In this document: positions 1-57,575 of the stretch, in pieces
Numbering within the stretch: the first letter of the stretch is position 1
Layout of the letters: every line of letters begins with the position of its first letter
NCBI GenBank assembly: GCA_905221605.1
Contig: CAJNDS010000913.1
Location: forward strand, 815,683 to 879,682
Length of the DNA: 64,000 nt
DNA from: Symbiodinium natans
Taxonomy: Eukaryota > Sar > Dinophyceae > Suessiales > Symbiodiniaceae
Reading direction: 5' to 3'
Translations under genes and position numbers: made by a program
Notes under the pieces: generated by a model
Database searches by the model: none
The model's input: only the letters and a program-made list of their open reading frames with translations
What the model was told of the DNA's origin: nothing

Positions 1-2800
1 GCAGACTGCAGACTTGTGGGACTGTTCTCTTTGCAGCTGGTGCTTTCCCTCGCCACCACAGCCACGGCAGACAGTCGATGCTCTTGATCGGGCGAAGCAG
101 TGTGCAGCCACAAATGCAGAGACGGAGCAGCACCCGGTCTGCAAGTTGGGCACCGTAGCCGCACGCGATGTGCGGAGCATGCCCCTGAACATGGAACGAT
201 GCACGACGGGATCCTGTGTGGACGCCACCATCAGTGCAAGCGGCTGTTCCATGCACACAGGGCGCATGTTCGGCACACTGCGTGTGGCTTGCCGAGATCA
301 ACGCAGTAACCCTTGACGCTGCTTCCATCACGCATTTGAGACAGCCGGGGAAAGACTGTTCTGGCATGTACGCGGATTGCACGGCCCACAAATGTGTAGA
401 GCCTGTTCTCTGAGTGCGCATAGCAGCTAAGGGCATTCCAGGCCCAGATTCCACGCAGGGTTTGACTGCAGGGCTGTAGGAGCTGTTTTCGCTCAAGTTT
501 CGTTGCTTCGGTTGTTTGCTGCCCAGAACGAGTCCCGGCGCGTTGACATCGTGCAAGCGTGCGTGGCGGCCAAGTTTCACTGCTCTCGCCACTTGATCGG
601 GCGAAGCAGTGTGCAGGCGCAAACGGAGAGATGAAGCAGCACCTTTTCTGCAAGTTGGGACCGTAGCCACACGCTGTGCGTGGAGCATGCCCCTGAACAT
701 AGAATGATGCACGACGGGATCCTATGTGGACACCACCGTGCAACGCATTAACCTTTGAGGCTGCTTCCAGCCGGGTACATTGTTTTTTTGTGCGCAGCCT
801 GTTCTCTCTGTCGCTTAAAGTTGACGTCGTGCAAGTACACATGTCCACCGACTTCTGCTGCCTTCCCCCGTCTAAGCCACGTGCAACTCATGCAACTGCG
901 TGGGAAAAGTGTGCGGCGCATGCTGTCGGGAGACGGACAGCATTCAGACCGCTGTCGCAGTCACTGCTTGCACAGTCTATTGTTGGCAAGCCAAACGCTT
1001 GTTCTTGTGAGTTTGCCGTGTTGTTGTGTGACAGTCCTGTGACTGCGTCAGCATTGGTTGAATCATGCGAGTCGTCAGGGAAAACGCAAGTGGCGCCATG
1101 CTTGGCTATGCCCGGCATTCCTTAATCCGACATCAAAGACTACTGCCTTCAGCTCTGGCGAAAGGCAACATGCAGCCGTTTCAGCTTCACTGGTAGTCTG
1201 GTCACCTCACTGGCGGTGGTTGCAGTATGGGATCAGCATCGGTGACGCCACCATAAAGTTTAAGTCCCTGCGCACAGGAGTTGATTCATGTCAGTGAGTT
1301 TGGCCAGGCACAGCCTGACTGCAGATCAACGCAGCGACCAGGTTGTAGGGGGTGTTCTGGATGACTTGTAGTTCACGGCAACACGCCATTGTGGGGGATA
1401 GACAGGCCGCGACGGCCGTCGCAGCTTGCACAGTCTACTGCTGGCAAGGCTGTCTTCTGTCCAGCACCAGCAGCAAACGCTTGTGCTTGTGAGTTTGCCT
1501 TGGTGTTGTGGGACAGTCCTGTGACCACTCATCACGACGGTGGTGGCATCAGCGTTGGTTGAATCATGCGAGTCAGCGGGTAAGAAGCAGGTGGCGCCAT
1601 GCTTGGCTATCCTTCAGCTCTGGCGAAAGGCAACGTGCATCCATTTCGGCTTCACTGGTACGTAGTCCAGTCACCGTTACATGTCGGTCGTTGCGATATC
1701 GGATCAGCATCGTCGGTGGGCGTGCCAGCTCAACGAAGCAGATCGCGCCATGTTCTCCAGTTCCCTTCCATGCGACTTCGATATAGCTCGGTGGAGCGCT
1801 GGTTGCTAGTGCCTGCCTGGCAATGACCGGGTCTTGTGTTGCTGTGGCCGATTCTCCGGCTATTTGTTTGCTATCTTTGTCCTCGCACCGCCCTCAGAAG
1901 TAGGCGCAAGCGTGTGGCCGATTCTCCGGCTTTCTGTTTGCTTTGTTGTCTTCGCACCCGCCCAAGACTGCGAGTGCCGCGTTGACATCGTGCAAGCGTG
2001 CATGCAGGCCAAGTTTCATTGCGTCGGGCGAAGCAGCGTGCAGCCGCAAACGAAGAAATGAAGCAGTTGGGCATCTGCTTCCATCACACATGTGAGTCAG
2101 TCGGGGGTTGTGTGCTTGGGTATACGCGCAGATGACTTGTAGTTCACGGTTTGCACAGCCACAAAAATGCCACAAATGCCCAAATGTTCTTTGCGTCGCT
2201 GGAGCTTGACATCGTGCAAGCGCGCACGTCCTCCGATGTCTGCTGCCTTCCTCACCTGAGCCACATGCAGCTGTGTGGAAAGTGTGTAGGGCACGTCTTT
2301 GGGAGATGGATAGCAGACAGGCCGCCAGCAGCAAACGCTTGTTCTTGTGAGTTTGCTTTGCTGTACTATTCTGTGACAGTCCTGCGACCACTCATTACGA
2401 CGGTTGTGGGATCAGCATTGGTTGAATCATCCGAGCCATCAGGCAAAGCGTTCGCAGGTTGCGCCATGCTTGGCTAGGCTCGGCCTTAATCCGACATCAA
2501 AGACGTCTACTGCCTTCAGCTCTGGCGAAAGGCAACATACATCTCAGCTTCACCGGTAAGCAGTCCGGCCACTGTTGCGGCGGTGGTTAGCTCAGCAAAG
2601 CAGCTGAGTCCAGGCGCATTGACAACGTGCAAGCGTGGCGGCCAAGCTTCATTGCACGTCGCCGCCCCAGGCTTGATCGGGCGAAGCAGCATGCAGCCGC
2701 AAACGACGAGATGAAGCAGCACCTGGTTCTGCAAGTTGGGCACAGTGCATGACTGTATAATCTTGATGAGCAGTCATACACTGTGTTGGGCATGTCCAGT
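1..2800. repeat. Degenerate duplicated blocks
   Basis: Several blocks recur with drift: TTGACATCGTGCAAGCG at about 543, 1983, 2206 and 2619; CGGGCGAAGCAG at about 90, 600, 2028 and 2679; GGTTGAATCATGCGAG near 1057, 1556 and 2420. Spacings are irregular (about 0.5-1.4 kb). Open frames are short and on both strands, and none stands out. Telomere heptamers are absent, unlike the rest of the window. Confidence 0.6.
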
Positions 2801-4471
2801 TTCCCGAGTCACCTTTCTCCCAGTTTCCGAATCCACACGTTTCCGCGGCAGCTCTCATTGTAAACAAGTGCTTCTTTATACAATCCCAACAACCTTTGCT
2901 GACGTTACGGAACATCTGCACAACAACTTGAGGCTCGTCGAAACCCAATAAGTTTCCCCCAACATCCTAGCGAGTAAACGCACGTTCTCTGCATCTCACG
3001 AAAACATGACCCCGACCTCGGGTCCCCTCAACAGGAACCACTTTCATCATTCATCAGTGCACACTTTCTGTCGGGTCCTTGTTTATTCTTCTTTTCATAG
3101 CTCCTGGAATCGGCGACTTGGGTTTCTCGGTGCAACCGGATGCCATTTTTTCCACCTTCGTGAAGGGCCAGGGAAGGGAACGCAATCATTCCCTACGAAC
3201 CAGTTCAGGGGGGCCAGAAAACGAAGACTACAACGACAGTCGATGTCAGCACCTTAGCAGCGCCCTCAAGAAAGATGCTCCCCCCCCCCCCCCCAGACTG
3301 ATTGTAGGAGTGTACACAACAAGAATATTGGGTGGAGTGGGGAGGTACCCAACATTTTTTGGTTTGGGAAAGCGGGGGGGGGGGGGGGGGTGGGTACTTG
3401 TGTTGTTATTGTGGTCTTTGGATGTCTTTGAGAATCTGATCCTTTCAAGCTAGTGTGCAGGTGCTAAGTGGTGTGCCAGACTCCGTGCGCGGCAAACTGT
3501 GACTTTAGGAATGACGGCTCTTGCATGTTGGTGTGGATGCATCCCGAAACTCAACACCTCAGTGCAGAGCCAGAGCAGACGCGAGTGAGAGAGAGAGAGA
3601 GAGACGCTCAGAAGAAGAAGAAGAAGAAGAAGAAGAAGAAGAAGAAGAGAGAGAGGAAAAACCAAAAGAATGATAAGAAGATCCGGAGAGTAGAGATCCC
3701 AGGTTCATCTGCTGAAGTGACGCAAGCCCAATGGAGTGTGAAGACTCTGCTGGGGAGCTGCAAAAAGTTAGCTTGTGTCCCTGGGCTGGGATCTGTCGCT
3801 CATCACTTTGCGTGGCCTGTAAGCAGAGCAGGACTGGCCCAGGATGTACTGTATAATAGTAAGAACATAAAGCAATACTAAGAATTCAAAATTAAACAAT
3901 TTTTGTAGTACCGACTGTACCATGCGTTCGTTTGGCCTTGGTCCTACGCTGCGATGCCTGCAGTCACCATGCGATGCTCGGGTTGGACATTGAGCTTCTG
4001 TCGACAGTTGTTGCCGAAGGGCCTTAGGAAGGATTGCAGTAAGGGTCCAAATCTTCGGGCTTGGAGTTGGGATTAGGCCCGGATTGCGGTTTTGAGGGTT
4101 TTTTTGAGTGCAGGGGACAGGGGAACACGGAAGACGGTCGACTCAGAGCCCCCCGAAACAGCTCTTGATCCCCAAAACCTCCTAAGTTCTGTATGCTCCG
4201 AGCCCTCCTAGAGCAGAAACCCCTACACCCTGATTCCGAGAGGCCTAAGCCCAAAGCTCACCCAAAAAAAAAGCGCACAAGAACCCGAAAAGTCTGGCTC
4301 CAGACCCCCCGCGGGAAAACGCCAAGGGAAGCAGGTCCGACACCTCAAACTTACGTTGGGTCGCTCTGCTTGGGGCTTGCGATGAGTGATGAGTCACTAG
4401 GGCTTTGTGATTTTGGGCATCAAGATTTGAGGGGGGAATTTAGGGGGGGGTGCACCGGATGTGGCAAGCCC
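2801..4471. other. Region upstream of the split gene
   Basis: No convincing coding segment. It contains C and G tracts (about 3281-3294, 3372-3390), a GA run (3588-3604) grading into a GAA run (3611-3650), and A-rich sequence. Any promoter or trans-splice acceptor for the gene would lie here; I could not identify one. Confidence 0.4.
3588..3658. repeat. GA/GAA microsatellite
   Basis: A GA dinucleotide run followed by about 13 GAA units. Confidence 0.9.
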
Positions 4472-48620
<44,149 letters not shown>

Positions 48621-49907
48621 GAGTGCAATGAAGTCGTCATACGGGGGTTACGAAATTAGGGTTTAAAGTTTAGGGTTATAGTGTTTAGGGACCCCTAAAA
48701 TAGGCCCCCAAATGTGTCCTCTATAATGAGGACCCCTGTTTATGAGGATCCGTGAGTTTTCCGACCGGGGTTCAAACCCCCGTCTCGGGCCGGAACTCCA
48801 AACCTGCGAGTTGTAAGCTACGATCGAAGCCGCCGAAGCCCGAAGACCTTACATAAAGACCCTGAGATGCCATCATGAGCTCATCTGAGGGTTTGGGGTT
48901 TCGGTGTTTGGTGTTCAGCGTTTGAGTGAAGGGTTGAGGGTTTGCGGGGTTGGTTCAAAGTCCCAACCCGCCTGAACCTGGGGGCCATTTCCGTCGAGTC
49001 GGAGGCCCCAAGAACAGCCCTTGCAGGAGTGTGCGGTTTGCGCTGGCTGCTGCTGTTTTTCCTTTGAAGTTCTGAGTGCCTACGCCCTCAACCTAAGCCC
49101 CAAACTCCAAGCCCAAGCCGAACCCTCAACGGCTAAACCCCTCAACTATCCTAAACTGTAAGGGCGCGCAAGTCTAGGCTGATGCACCTGCGCCGCCATG
49201 ATGACCCGGCAGAACCGTCCGGTAAGCGCAGTGCTTTCAAGGGGTCCTATGAGTGAGCATGGTCTCTGATTAAGGCCTTTGGGGGTTTTGTGCTCAGGGC
49301 TTGAGTGTAAGCCGACGTGCCCGAGAAAAAGGAAACCAGCAGCAGCACAGGCAGCTGAGGCAGCACACCAGCACCATTCTTTTCTAAGGCAGGGCTGGCC
49401 TCGTGAGGCTGTCAAAAGCTGCTTGCCAAGGGACGGCGTCATAGGAGGGTAGTAATACGGATTCATAAGACCCCTCACTAAAGTCCCTACTAGAGTTGTG
49501 GGAGAATGTACCCGGAGCCCCCTGTGTCAAATTACTTTGAGCTCTTGGTGAGGCTCTTGTAGGGAGTGTGCGGAAAACCTCAGCCCAAAGCCTTGCCCAA
49601 CACCTCGACCCCGAGTCCGCAACCCCGAGACCCAAAAGCCCCAAACGCTGAACCTGATAATTTTTACCGTAATCCCAAAATCCCCTAAACCCTGAACCTC
49701 ATTGGGGGTTTGCAAGAATAAGGAACCCAGAATATCAAACCCACAATAGTAGGATTCCCTTAGAAGAAGGACCCCAAAATGGCACCCCCTAGAATTCGAA
49801 AAGCCCCATCCTAAACCCTAAACCCTAAGCCTCCTTATCCCTAAACCCCCTTGTAACAGCCCTTCTGGCTCCTGTAACTGGTATCTAAATCAGATTAATG
49901 TTTAGGG

Positions 49908-49976
49908 CTTAAGGCTTAGGGCTTAGGGTTTAGGGCTTAGGGCTTAGGGCTTAGGGTTTAGGGTTTAGGGTTTAGG
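49908..49976 (+). repeat. Telomere-like heptamer array
   Basis: About ten TTTAGGG/GCTTAGG units. Confidence 0.95.
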
Positions 49977-50668
49977 GGATCTAGGCCCTCAAGGGCCCGG
50001 GTACTTGATATGAAGGCCCTTCTTGAGGTAATTGTTGGGGGGCTTAGGGTTTGGGGCTGCAAAGGGTTTAGGTTAAACCCTAAACCCTAAGCCCCTAAAG
50101 TTGCTCTGAGGCTGCTAGGAAGATCCGATGACGTACATGGGGTACGCTTTCAGGGTGTGGGGTTACAGCGCAGGGTTTTTGATACAGCGACTATGGGTAG
50201 TTATACACATGCTTGTTCCCAAGCTGCATCATTAGCCACCCTGCGTGTAGATAGGGCGGAATGCGCACAGAGACTCCACCCCAACCCCCGAAATACCCTA
50301 AACACCAACACCGTAAAACCACACAGTTCCCAATCCCAAAAACCCTGCAACCTAGAAGTTTCATCATCGAAGCGCCCTAGAGCAAGGAGCTTAGGCATCA
50401 GCTCGCCGGGTGCCCTTATACCTGAAACTTCCGCGTTTAGGGTTTGCAGTCCAGAGTAATGATATGAGTTTAGAGTTTACAGGCGTTTTGAATGTAGGGT
50501 TAGGAAACTTGTGTTTGGGAGTATGCCGCGGATGCTTTGGGTCCTGGCGGTTCAGAACTCGTCCTCGCTGTCGGCAGTAGGGAGGCAGGGTAGTCCTTGA
50601 AGAGGACGGTCCGCACAAGAGTGTGACTCCGTCGGATGTGCCAAACCATGAGAAAAAGAGCAAAAGCG

Positions 50669-50703
50669 GGATGCACCAGGATAGAGACTATCCTGGTGCA
50701 TCC
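50669..50703. other. Perfect hairpin, 15-bp stem and 5-base loop
   Basis: GGATGCACCAGGATA, loop GAGAC, then TATCCTGGTGCATCC. No T-run follows. Function unknown. Confidence 0.9.
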
Positions 50704-51429
50704 GTCATATCTAGACCTTTTGCGTGTGTGTTTTCATATCTGTATTCACGTCCATATCAAGTTGTTATCCACCCACATCTAAATATATATATATATAGGA
50801 ATATAATTCAGAGTCAAAAACCTTTTTGATTCCGATACTTTGCCTGCCCTTCTTTTCACGAGGTCTTCATGTCTTGAAGAACTTTAATGAGATGAAGGTT
50901 CTTACTTCGTTTACCATACTTGATTTCTTTTGATTATTCTTATGAATTAGAGCTCATTAAGATGCTATCGAATACTGGCTGGTTACTTTAGGGGGACACG
51001 GCCATTCGTATTCATCGATCGAGATTGATTTTATCGGAATGTTTCTGTTCAGCATACCGTTTCATTGCCGATCTGCTCTCGAGAATCAAAGGCTCGTTGC
51101 CGAACCGTGGCGTAGAACAGGGTTTAGGGTTTAGGGTTTAGGACAATCCTTTCAGGCTCCTTTCAGGATCCTTCAGGGCGTCGTTTCCGCGGCCCCAAAG
51201 GCAGCAATGAGCATCATGTGAAACACGGGAGCACACACCAACGCATCCAAGATAAACAACAAGTGTCGAGCTCTCCCAGACTGAAACCCGGAATCATTCT
51301 GGGGGAATCAATCCATCATGGTTGAGAGGTCGAATATGACACTTATCTGGCTCAAAGAAAATGGATAGATGTGATGCCCAAATATCGACAGACCATGTCC
51401 GCTCCTGCCTGGCCTTGTTCCTGTGCCCG

Positions 51430-52877
51430 ACGGCACTTTGCGAAGGCCTGCCCTATGTAGCGCTGCAACAGGAATGCAACTCGCGTTTAGAATTGATGTC
51501 GACAAGTGCGCTTGAAATCCGCACACGCCTTAGCCGTTGCGGCCGTCTCCTCAGACGCCTGTGCGGGCGCCGAGATTGCACTATAGCACAATCAAGGGCC
51601 AGCTCGGGTACCTGCGCCAAGATGTTTGCCTCAGGAGTTGTCGAAGGCAAGAATGCATGGGCCGGTCGTCGTTGCGGGCCTGCGGGCAACAATCCCGGCG
51701 TCTCCAATTGGGATCTCAAATCGGCCTCCAGCGACAAGCGATAGATGCAATCACGAAGTGCATTACGCATTCTAGTGTGGTTGCCTACCCCGCATGCATG
51801 ACAAAATGTGATGTCCCCGAGCATTACTCGCCTCATGGCAGAATGGACATCCATCGTCCTGCTGGAATATTGTCATACCCTGTCGCAACGAAACATTGGA
51901 CATGAATGTACGACGAAAGTTGGTCCGCCATTGCAGTCTGCAACTTAGGCGTGAGGCGAGAAGATTCCGGGTGTTCGTCATGGTCCAGATCGGGAAAATG
52001 AGCGAGGAGATTCGTCATCACATTTCGCACGAGCTGTCCGACATTCCCCGCATTGCCAGTTGGAAGTAGCACCGCGACTTCTGACACACGCTGCTTCCTA
52101 GAACTCAGGTAGGCCGTAGGCTATGTCGGCTTGCGATACCACTGCGCCCCCTACGATCACTTGTCCATCAACCCAAGGCCTCGAAGTTGCAGTTTTGGCG
52201 GCAAAGAGACTTGGCGCCATTGAAAATCGTCCGCCTCACGTCCGAGAATACATGACTCCCGCGTACGACGGGCGTACCGCAAGAGAAACGAATCAATGTT
52301 CGAACACGGTATACTTCGGACTGTGGCTCTGCCAAGCTAGTCTGGGCGCAGGTCTCCTTGAAAGTTCTCTCCGGCGAGAAGGAGAAATCGAGACGGATCC
52401 CGCAAGCGCACGTTCTTGCTCGAACGATGCCCATATCGACGAAAGAGTACCGCCACGAAAGCCATCGTCGGCGTAGTCAGGTTCGAATTCAGGTGGTGGT
52501 CCTTCTAATTTCGTCCGGGCTTCCTTCCACGCCCTACGTCGAAGGAGACCGAACAAAAGGTCCCATCATCCTTGTTGCCCTCTATTTGATGTGAAAAGAC
52601 GCTCGTGATACTCCAAGTGGCTGGGTTCTCCAGAACAATGTTCGGCGAATTTGTTACAAATGGGCGTAAGTAATGAAGCAAGCATCCAAAAAACTTCGTG
52701 GGGATGTGCTTCGCTGAATGTGCTAGATACGCCCCCCTTGTAAGAGAGCACAATCCCATCGATGGCGATTGTCCCGAATCCAAGTTCGTGCAGCGTGGAC
52801 CATATTCTTTCTCCCCCTATTGGCACTGCCATCTGCAAGGGCACCAAGTGCTCTTGGATGGAGGATTTGCCCATCAA
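51430..52877 (-). pseudogene. Decayed reverse transcriptase copy C
   Basis: Minus-strand fragments in several frames: TSNRGQQG (RT motif B) near 52.57 kb, PDYADDGFRGG (motif C, catalytic YADD) near 52.46 kb, and a C-terminal module GLLPAGPQRRPAHAF ... ELALDCAIVQS near 51.6-51.7 kb. The order matches the copy at 58.5 kb. Multiple frameshifts, so non-functional. In the C-terminal module, the Asp of RPAD is replaced by His. Confidence 0.85.
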
Positions 52878-52885
52878 AATGCTAG

Positions 52886-53046
52886 TCTTTAGGGTTTAGG
52901 GTTTGAGGTTTAGGGTCCAGGGTTTAGGGTTTAGGGTTTAGGGATTTTATGGTATAGGGTTTAGGGTTAAGGACAAGTGCTTGTGGTAAGGTTTTTGTCT
53001 TGGCCTTATGGTTTAGGATTTAGGGTTTAGGGTTTAGGGTTTAGGG
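52886..53046 (+). repeat. TTTAGGG-type repeats beside RT copy C
   Basis: Two clusters (52886-52980, 53015-53046) of TTTAGGG units with variants. The RT fragment stops exactly where they begin. Confidence 0.9.
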
Positions 53047-53374
53047 AAGTTGTTAACTTTTTCGTGGCCTGAACTAAACCATCGAAAATTGCAACGAAAT
53101 TAAGACGAAGCTAAGACAGAATTAAACCAGGTTTAGGGTTGAGGGTTTAGGGTTTACAGAAATTGTATAGGGTTTGAGTCCCAAAACGTTTTGAGCGAAA
53201 GTTCTGAACGAAAGTTTTGAGCGAAAGTTTCTTTTTTTGGAACCACATTTTTTTTTTTTGGGAACGGCGGGGGCTGGCTGGGCAGGGGCGGCCTGATTTG
53301 GGGGAGTTTGGAGCTGGGGCCTTCTGAAACGTTGTTGTGGGGTGTTTAAGGGTCTGGGGTCTGGGAGGGTTCTT

Positions 53375-53645
53375 TGGGCTTTGGGGACCAATTTTTGTGC
53401 TTTAGCGAACAATTGTGGGCTTTGGGAGCCAATTTTCGGCTTTGGAAGGCAATTTGGGGACTAATTTGGGCTTTATGCTTGTTTTGGACTTTGAAAGCGA
53501 ATTTTTGGTTTTGGAAGATAATTTTGGGCTCTGGGGGTCAATTTTGGGCTGTGGCAGCCAATTTTGGGCTTTGGAAGCTAATTTTGGGCTTTGGCAGCCA
53601 ATTTTGGGCTTTGGGAGTTAATTTGGGCATTGGGAGCTAGTTCTG
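53375..53645 (+). repeat. TTTTGGGCTTTGGAAGCTAA minisatellite
   Basis: About 11 degenerate copies of a 20-24 base unit. Its plus-strand open frames (ANFGLWKLILGFG-like) are by-products. Confidence 0.9.
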
Positions 53646-54179
53646 GGGACTCGGGAAGGCCCTAAAGGTTTACATAAATTGAACATTTGGCCTCTCGGCC
53701 TCTCGCTTTGGATTAATTTATAATTAGACAAATATCTTGGAAAAAATTAGAATGATACTATATATAATTTCTATTTATTTTGTCTTGAGGATTTAGGGTT
53801 TAGGATTTGTAAGTATTCCTTGAAATTTAAAAAAATCTATTATTTTCATATATTGTTCATAAAAGTAATGAAAAACTATGGGTTTTATTAAGATTTCTTG
53901 TGGAATCTTAATAAAATTCGAGGTTTTTTTAAGGGGTTTTAGGGTTAAGGATATCATGGTTTAGATGGGGAGGGGGGGGATGCAGCTGAGGAAGATGACA
54001 ATATCAATACGATGGAGAGCTTGGTGTCCCAATTTAGGATTTATTATGGATTCAGTGTTAAGTATGAAGCAACAAGCAAATCTCTTATAATTAAGTAAAT
54101 AAGGTATTTTGGGTTTGGGGTTTAGGGTCCTTGTGATAAGGTTTTTGTCTTGGCCTTATGGTTTAGGGGTTAGATGATA

Positions 54180-55745
54180 ATATCAATACGATGGAGATCC
54201 TAAATATAATTTTGATTTCATTATGATTCAAGGAATCATTCAAGTTATTGCAATTCAGAAGATTTGAAGAAATGAGAATATGAATGAAAATCTTCATCTA
54301 AATTATGATTGCATAATATTTCGTTGAAATATCTTAGAATTAGGGCATCTTTGAAAATCTCGGAATTTCCGAAATAATTGAAATTGGATAAAATGAATTT
54401 AAAATCTTCATTCATTTTTTGATTTGATTATGATTCTTTAATATATCTTAGTTCTTGCATAGAATTATGTTTAAGATTTCATAGATATCTAGAATTAATT
54501 GAAAATCAAAAGATTATAAATATTTTATAAATATGATTTCGTCATGATTCAAGGAATCATGAAAGATTCTCGTAATTTGCAAAAATTGCAAAAAACGAGA
54601 ATAGGAATTGAAATCTTCATCTAATTTTATATTGAGCATTGGATCTTTTTTTATATCCCAGATTCAGGAAACCCTTGAAAATCTCGGAGATTCCGAAATC
54701 ATTGAAATTGGGTAATATGAATTTAAAATTTTCATCTATTTTTCTGATTTATCTATGAGTCTTCAATATGACCTAGATCTTTCATAGGAAGTAGAATTAA
54801 GATTTTCATAGATATCTAGAATTAATTGAAAATCAGAAGATTATAAATATAATATATATTTATGATTTCGTCATGCTTCAGGGAATTATGAAAGATTCTC
54901 GTAATTTGCAAAGATTGAAAAAATCGAGAATAGGAATCGAAATCTTCATATAATTCTATATTGGGGACAATGATTCTTTGATATATCCTAGATTCAGGGA
55001 ATGACCCTTGAAAATCTCGGAATTTCCGAAATAATTGAAATTGGATAATATGAATTTAAAATCCTCATCCATTTTTCTGATTTATCTATGATTCTTCAAT
55101 ATATCCTAGATCTTTCAAAAGAATTATATTTAAGATTTTCATAGATATCTAGAATCAATTGAAAATCAAAAGATTATAAATATAATATATAATTATGATT
55201 TCGTCATGATTCAGATAATCATGAAAGATTCTCTCAATTTATAAAATTGAAAAAATCGAGATTAGGAATTGAAATCTTCATCTAATTTTATATTGATCAA
55301 TGATTATTTGATATATCCTAGATTCAGGAAATCCTTGAAAATCTCGGACGTTCCGAAATAATTGAAATTGGATAATATAAATTTAAAATATTTATCTAAA
55401 CTCTTGATTTGGCAATGATTCTTTAATATATCCTAGATCTTTCATAGGGATTATTTTTGAGGTTTTCATAGATATCTAGAATCAATTGAAAATCAAAAGA
55501 ATATAGTTTGAAATATATTTTTGATTTCATCATGATTCAAGGAATCATTCTCATTCTTGTAATTTAGAAGGTTCGATAAAAAATTAGAATATGAATTGAA
55601 ATCTTCATCTAAATTATGATTGGATATTTTTTCTTTGAAATTTCCTAGAATCACGAAATCCTTGGAAATCTCGGACGTTCCGAAATAATTGAAATTGGAT
55701 AATATGAATTTAAAATATTCATCTAAGTTCTTGATTTGGCAATGA
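54180..55745. repeat. AT-rich satellite, about 330-bp unit
   Basis: GATTTCGTCATGATTCAAGG-like lines recur near 54223, 54534, 54864, 55197 and 55526, and TTTCCGAAATAATTGAAATT near 54365, 54692, 55024, 55354 and 55677. Five units with moderate divergence, no coding sequence. Confidence 0.92.
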
Positions 55746-55837
55746 TCTTGGAAGATGTGAGATACATCGGAAAACCCTCCTTGTGAGGGAGGCATAAACC
55801 CTAGCGAGCCCCTGCTGCTGAGGGCGGCGCGGGAAGC

Positions 55838-57575
55838 CTACAGACAAAGGGTGCAGACACTAGAACAGGATGCTCGGGGCCAGATTCGATCAGGTGCTGG
55901 ACCTTGTCTTCCGTATCCCATACTGGCAGAAGAGACGACGTATGCAGGTTCAAGATGTCTCGTGGACCACACCATACGAAGCTGCAGCGGCAGAAAGACT
56001 ACATCGGCTGGAAATGCCGACATGCTCTGCAGGGATAGGGGTTCCTGGGGTGTCTGGGCCCCTCCAGTGCAACTTGGCATGAGGAAACACAGCGAGAAGA
56101 CGCGACGGGGTAGTGCATGCTCACAGGCCAGCGACGTCTGCCGGCGGGTCATGACAGTGTCTGTCGAGATGCGCTTGCTGCGCAGCGGGCCGCGCCTCCA
56201 GCCGCTGGTAAGCCCGGCGGCGTCTGTCAATGGAGTGCGCAGCTGCACGGCAGAGCACAACTGCCAGCTTGCTCAAAAGCTCTTGCTTGACCACAGCCGG
56301 ATCACGCCGGAGAGCCAGGCCAGCCTCGAGCGCGATGCCATGGATGATGGCAGCCGCTTCCTTGTCATAGCCCCCCTGTGCCTCCAGCACAACAGGTTGG
56401 AAGCGAATTCCTGCCTGATCACACTTCCTGGCGGTGTCGAGGTGGGAACGCTTGAGGTTGGCGTAAGCAGCAGCCGCTGCTCCAGCCCCGGGCGCGGTAG
56501 CCCGCCAATGCTTCTCTCCGAGGGCATTGATGACCGCAACATCGAGGGCGAGGGACTGCGGGCAATGTGGCCTGGTGCCATCCGGCAAGCGCTGGAGCAG
56601 GAGGCCGGGTCTGCACAAGAAGACGTCCGCTGGGCGGCGGCCGCCTTCAGGGACTGGAAGCTCGCCCAGGAAATTGGGAGCCTCCAACGTGGGGCGTCAG
56701 CCACCCAAGTCACAGTAATCATGGAGGACATCCCGGACTGTATGGTGTACCGCAGTGGCATCGCCTCCAGCCATGGCGCCCTTGGAGTCCGCAGGAAGAG
56801 CACAGAAACTGCAGGGATGTTTCCCGTCCATCACGTCGACGCCAAGGCGAAGTGCAGCCATGTAGGTGAACTCCTGCCTCGTGAGGTGAGTGTCAAGCGT
56901 GGGGGAAGGAACCACGTGCAGAATCTGCCCTGCGTGTGGAGCCCGAAGGGTGTTCAGGCGGGAAACATCATCAGCTGACGCTCCTTGTTGCCAACGCCAC
57001 AGGCGGCAGGCGTCCATGCAAGCCGTGACCCTACGTTGGCTGAGGGCCGCGGCATCCCTCGAGGCGGCAATGACCCGGTCGGGCATGCCAGCTGCAATGA
57101 GCATGGAGTTGCAGTGTGCCGTGGCAGCCTCGAGAAAGTTTCCTGGATGGTCAGCCTCCCAGCAGAAATCACCCCAGACGGCCTCGCCGAGGGGCTGGGA
57201 CACGGCCCGTGAAGCAAGGTACGCCGTATCAGCAACGTCCGCGCAGGAGCGGAGGCCGAACCCACCGTCCCGCGTGGCGAGTGTGGCCTGAAGCCACATC
57301 TGTTGGGTCAATTCCAGGCCTGCAAGACGTCCAAAGGCTTCCTGGACAGTGTAGTCGAAGTGTGTTAAGGCCGATGAGCAGCACTGCTTCGGAGTGGTGC
57401 GGGTGAGGTAAGTCATCCGGGATGTATTGCCGGAGTACCGCAGGAGGTAGTAGGCGCAGTGGGGGTCAGGAAGGTGGCTGATGGCGTCGACGACCTTGGC
57501 TTGCTTGAGGGCTGTCTGCAGGCAGAAGTCGCGAGCGAAGTCGAGTTCACCGACAGGCGATTTGAGGATCTCTTA
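55838..57575 (-). pseudogene. 5'-truncated reverse transcriptase copy B
   Basis: Minus-strand reading from about 57570: ELDFARDFCLQTALKQ, then MTYLTRTTPKQCC..., GGFGLRSCADVADTAYLAS, ALRLGVDVMDGKHPCSFCAL with HHTVRDVLHDYC (zinc-binding-like CxxC...HH), a frame change near 56690, then GRRPADVFLCRPG ... SLALDVAVINALGEKHW. This is the post-RT thumb, zinc module and C-terminal endonuclease-like module; the polymerase domain is absent. GC-rich, unlike copy A, so from a different subfamily. The long plus-strand frame 55851-56978 is antisense to it. Confidence 0.82.

Larger units (their letters stand above)
48621..51400. other. Region downstream of the split gene
   Basis: 3' flanking sequence without a supported gene. 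TTTAGGG and GGCTTAG arrays at 49908-49976, CCCTAAA repeats near 49813 and 50070. A TA run at 50784 and AT-rich sequence at 50.8-51.0 kb follow. Confidence 0.45.

Noticed and set aside
55851-56978. Plus-strand frame of 375 codons
   Set aside because: Antisense to the reverse transcriptase copy B, whose motifs are on the minus strand.
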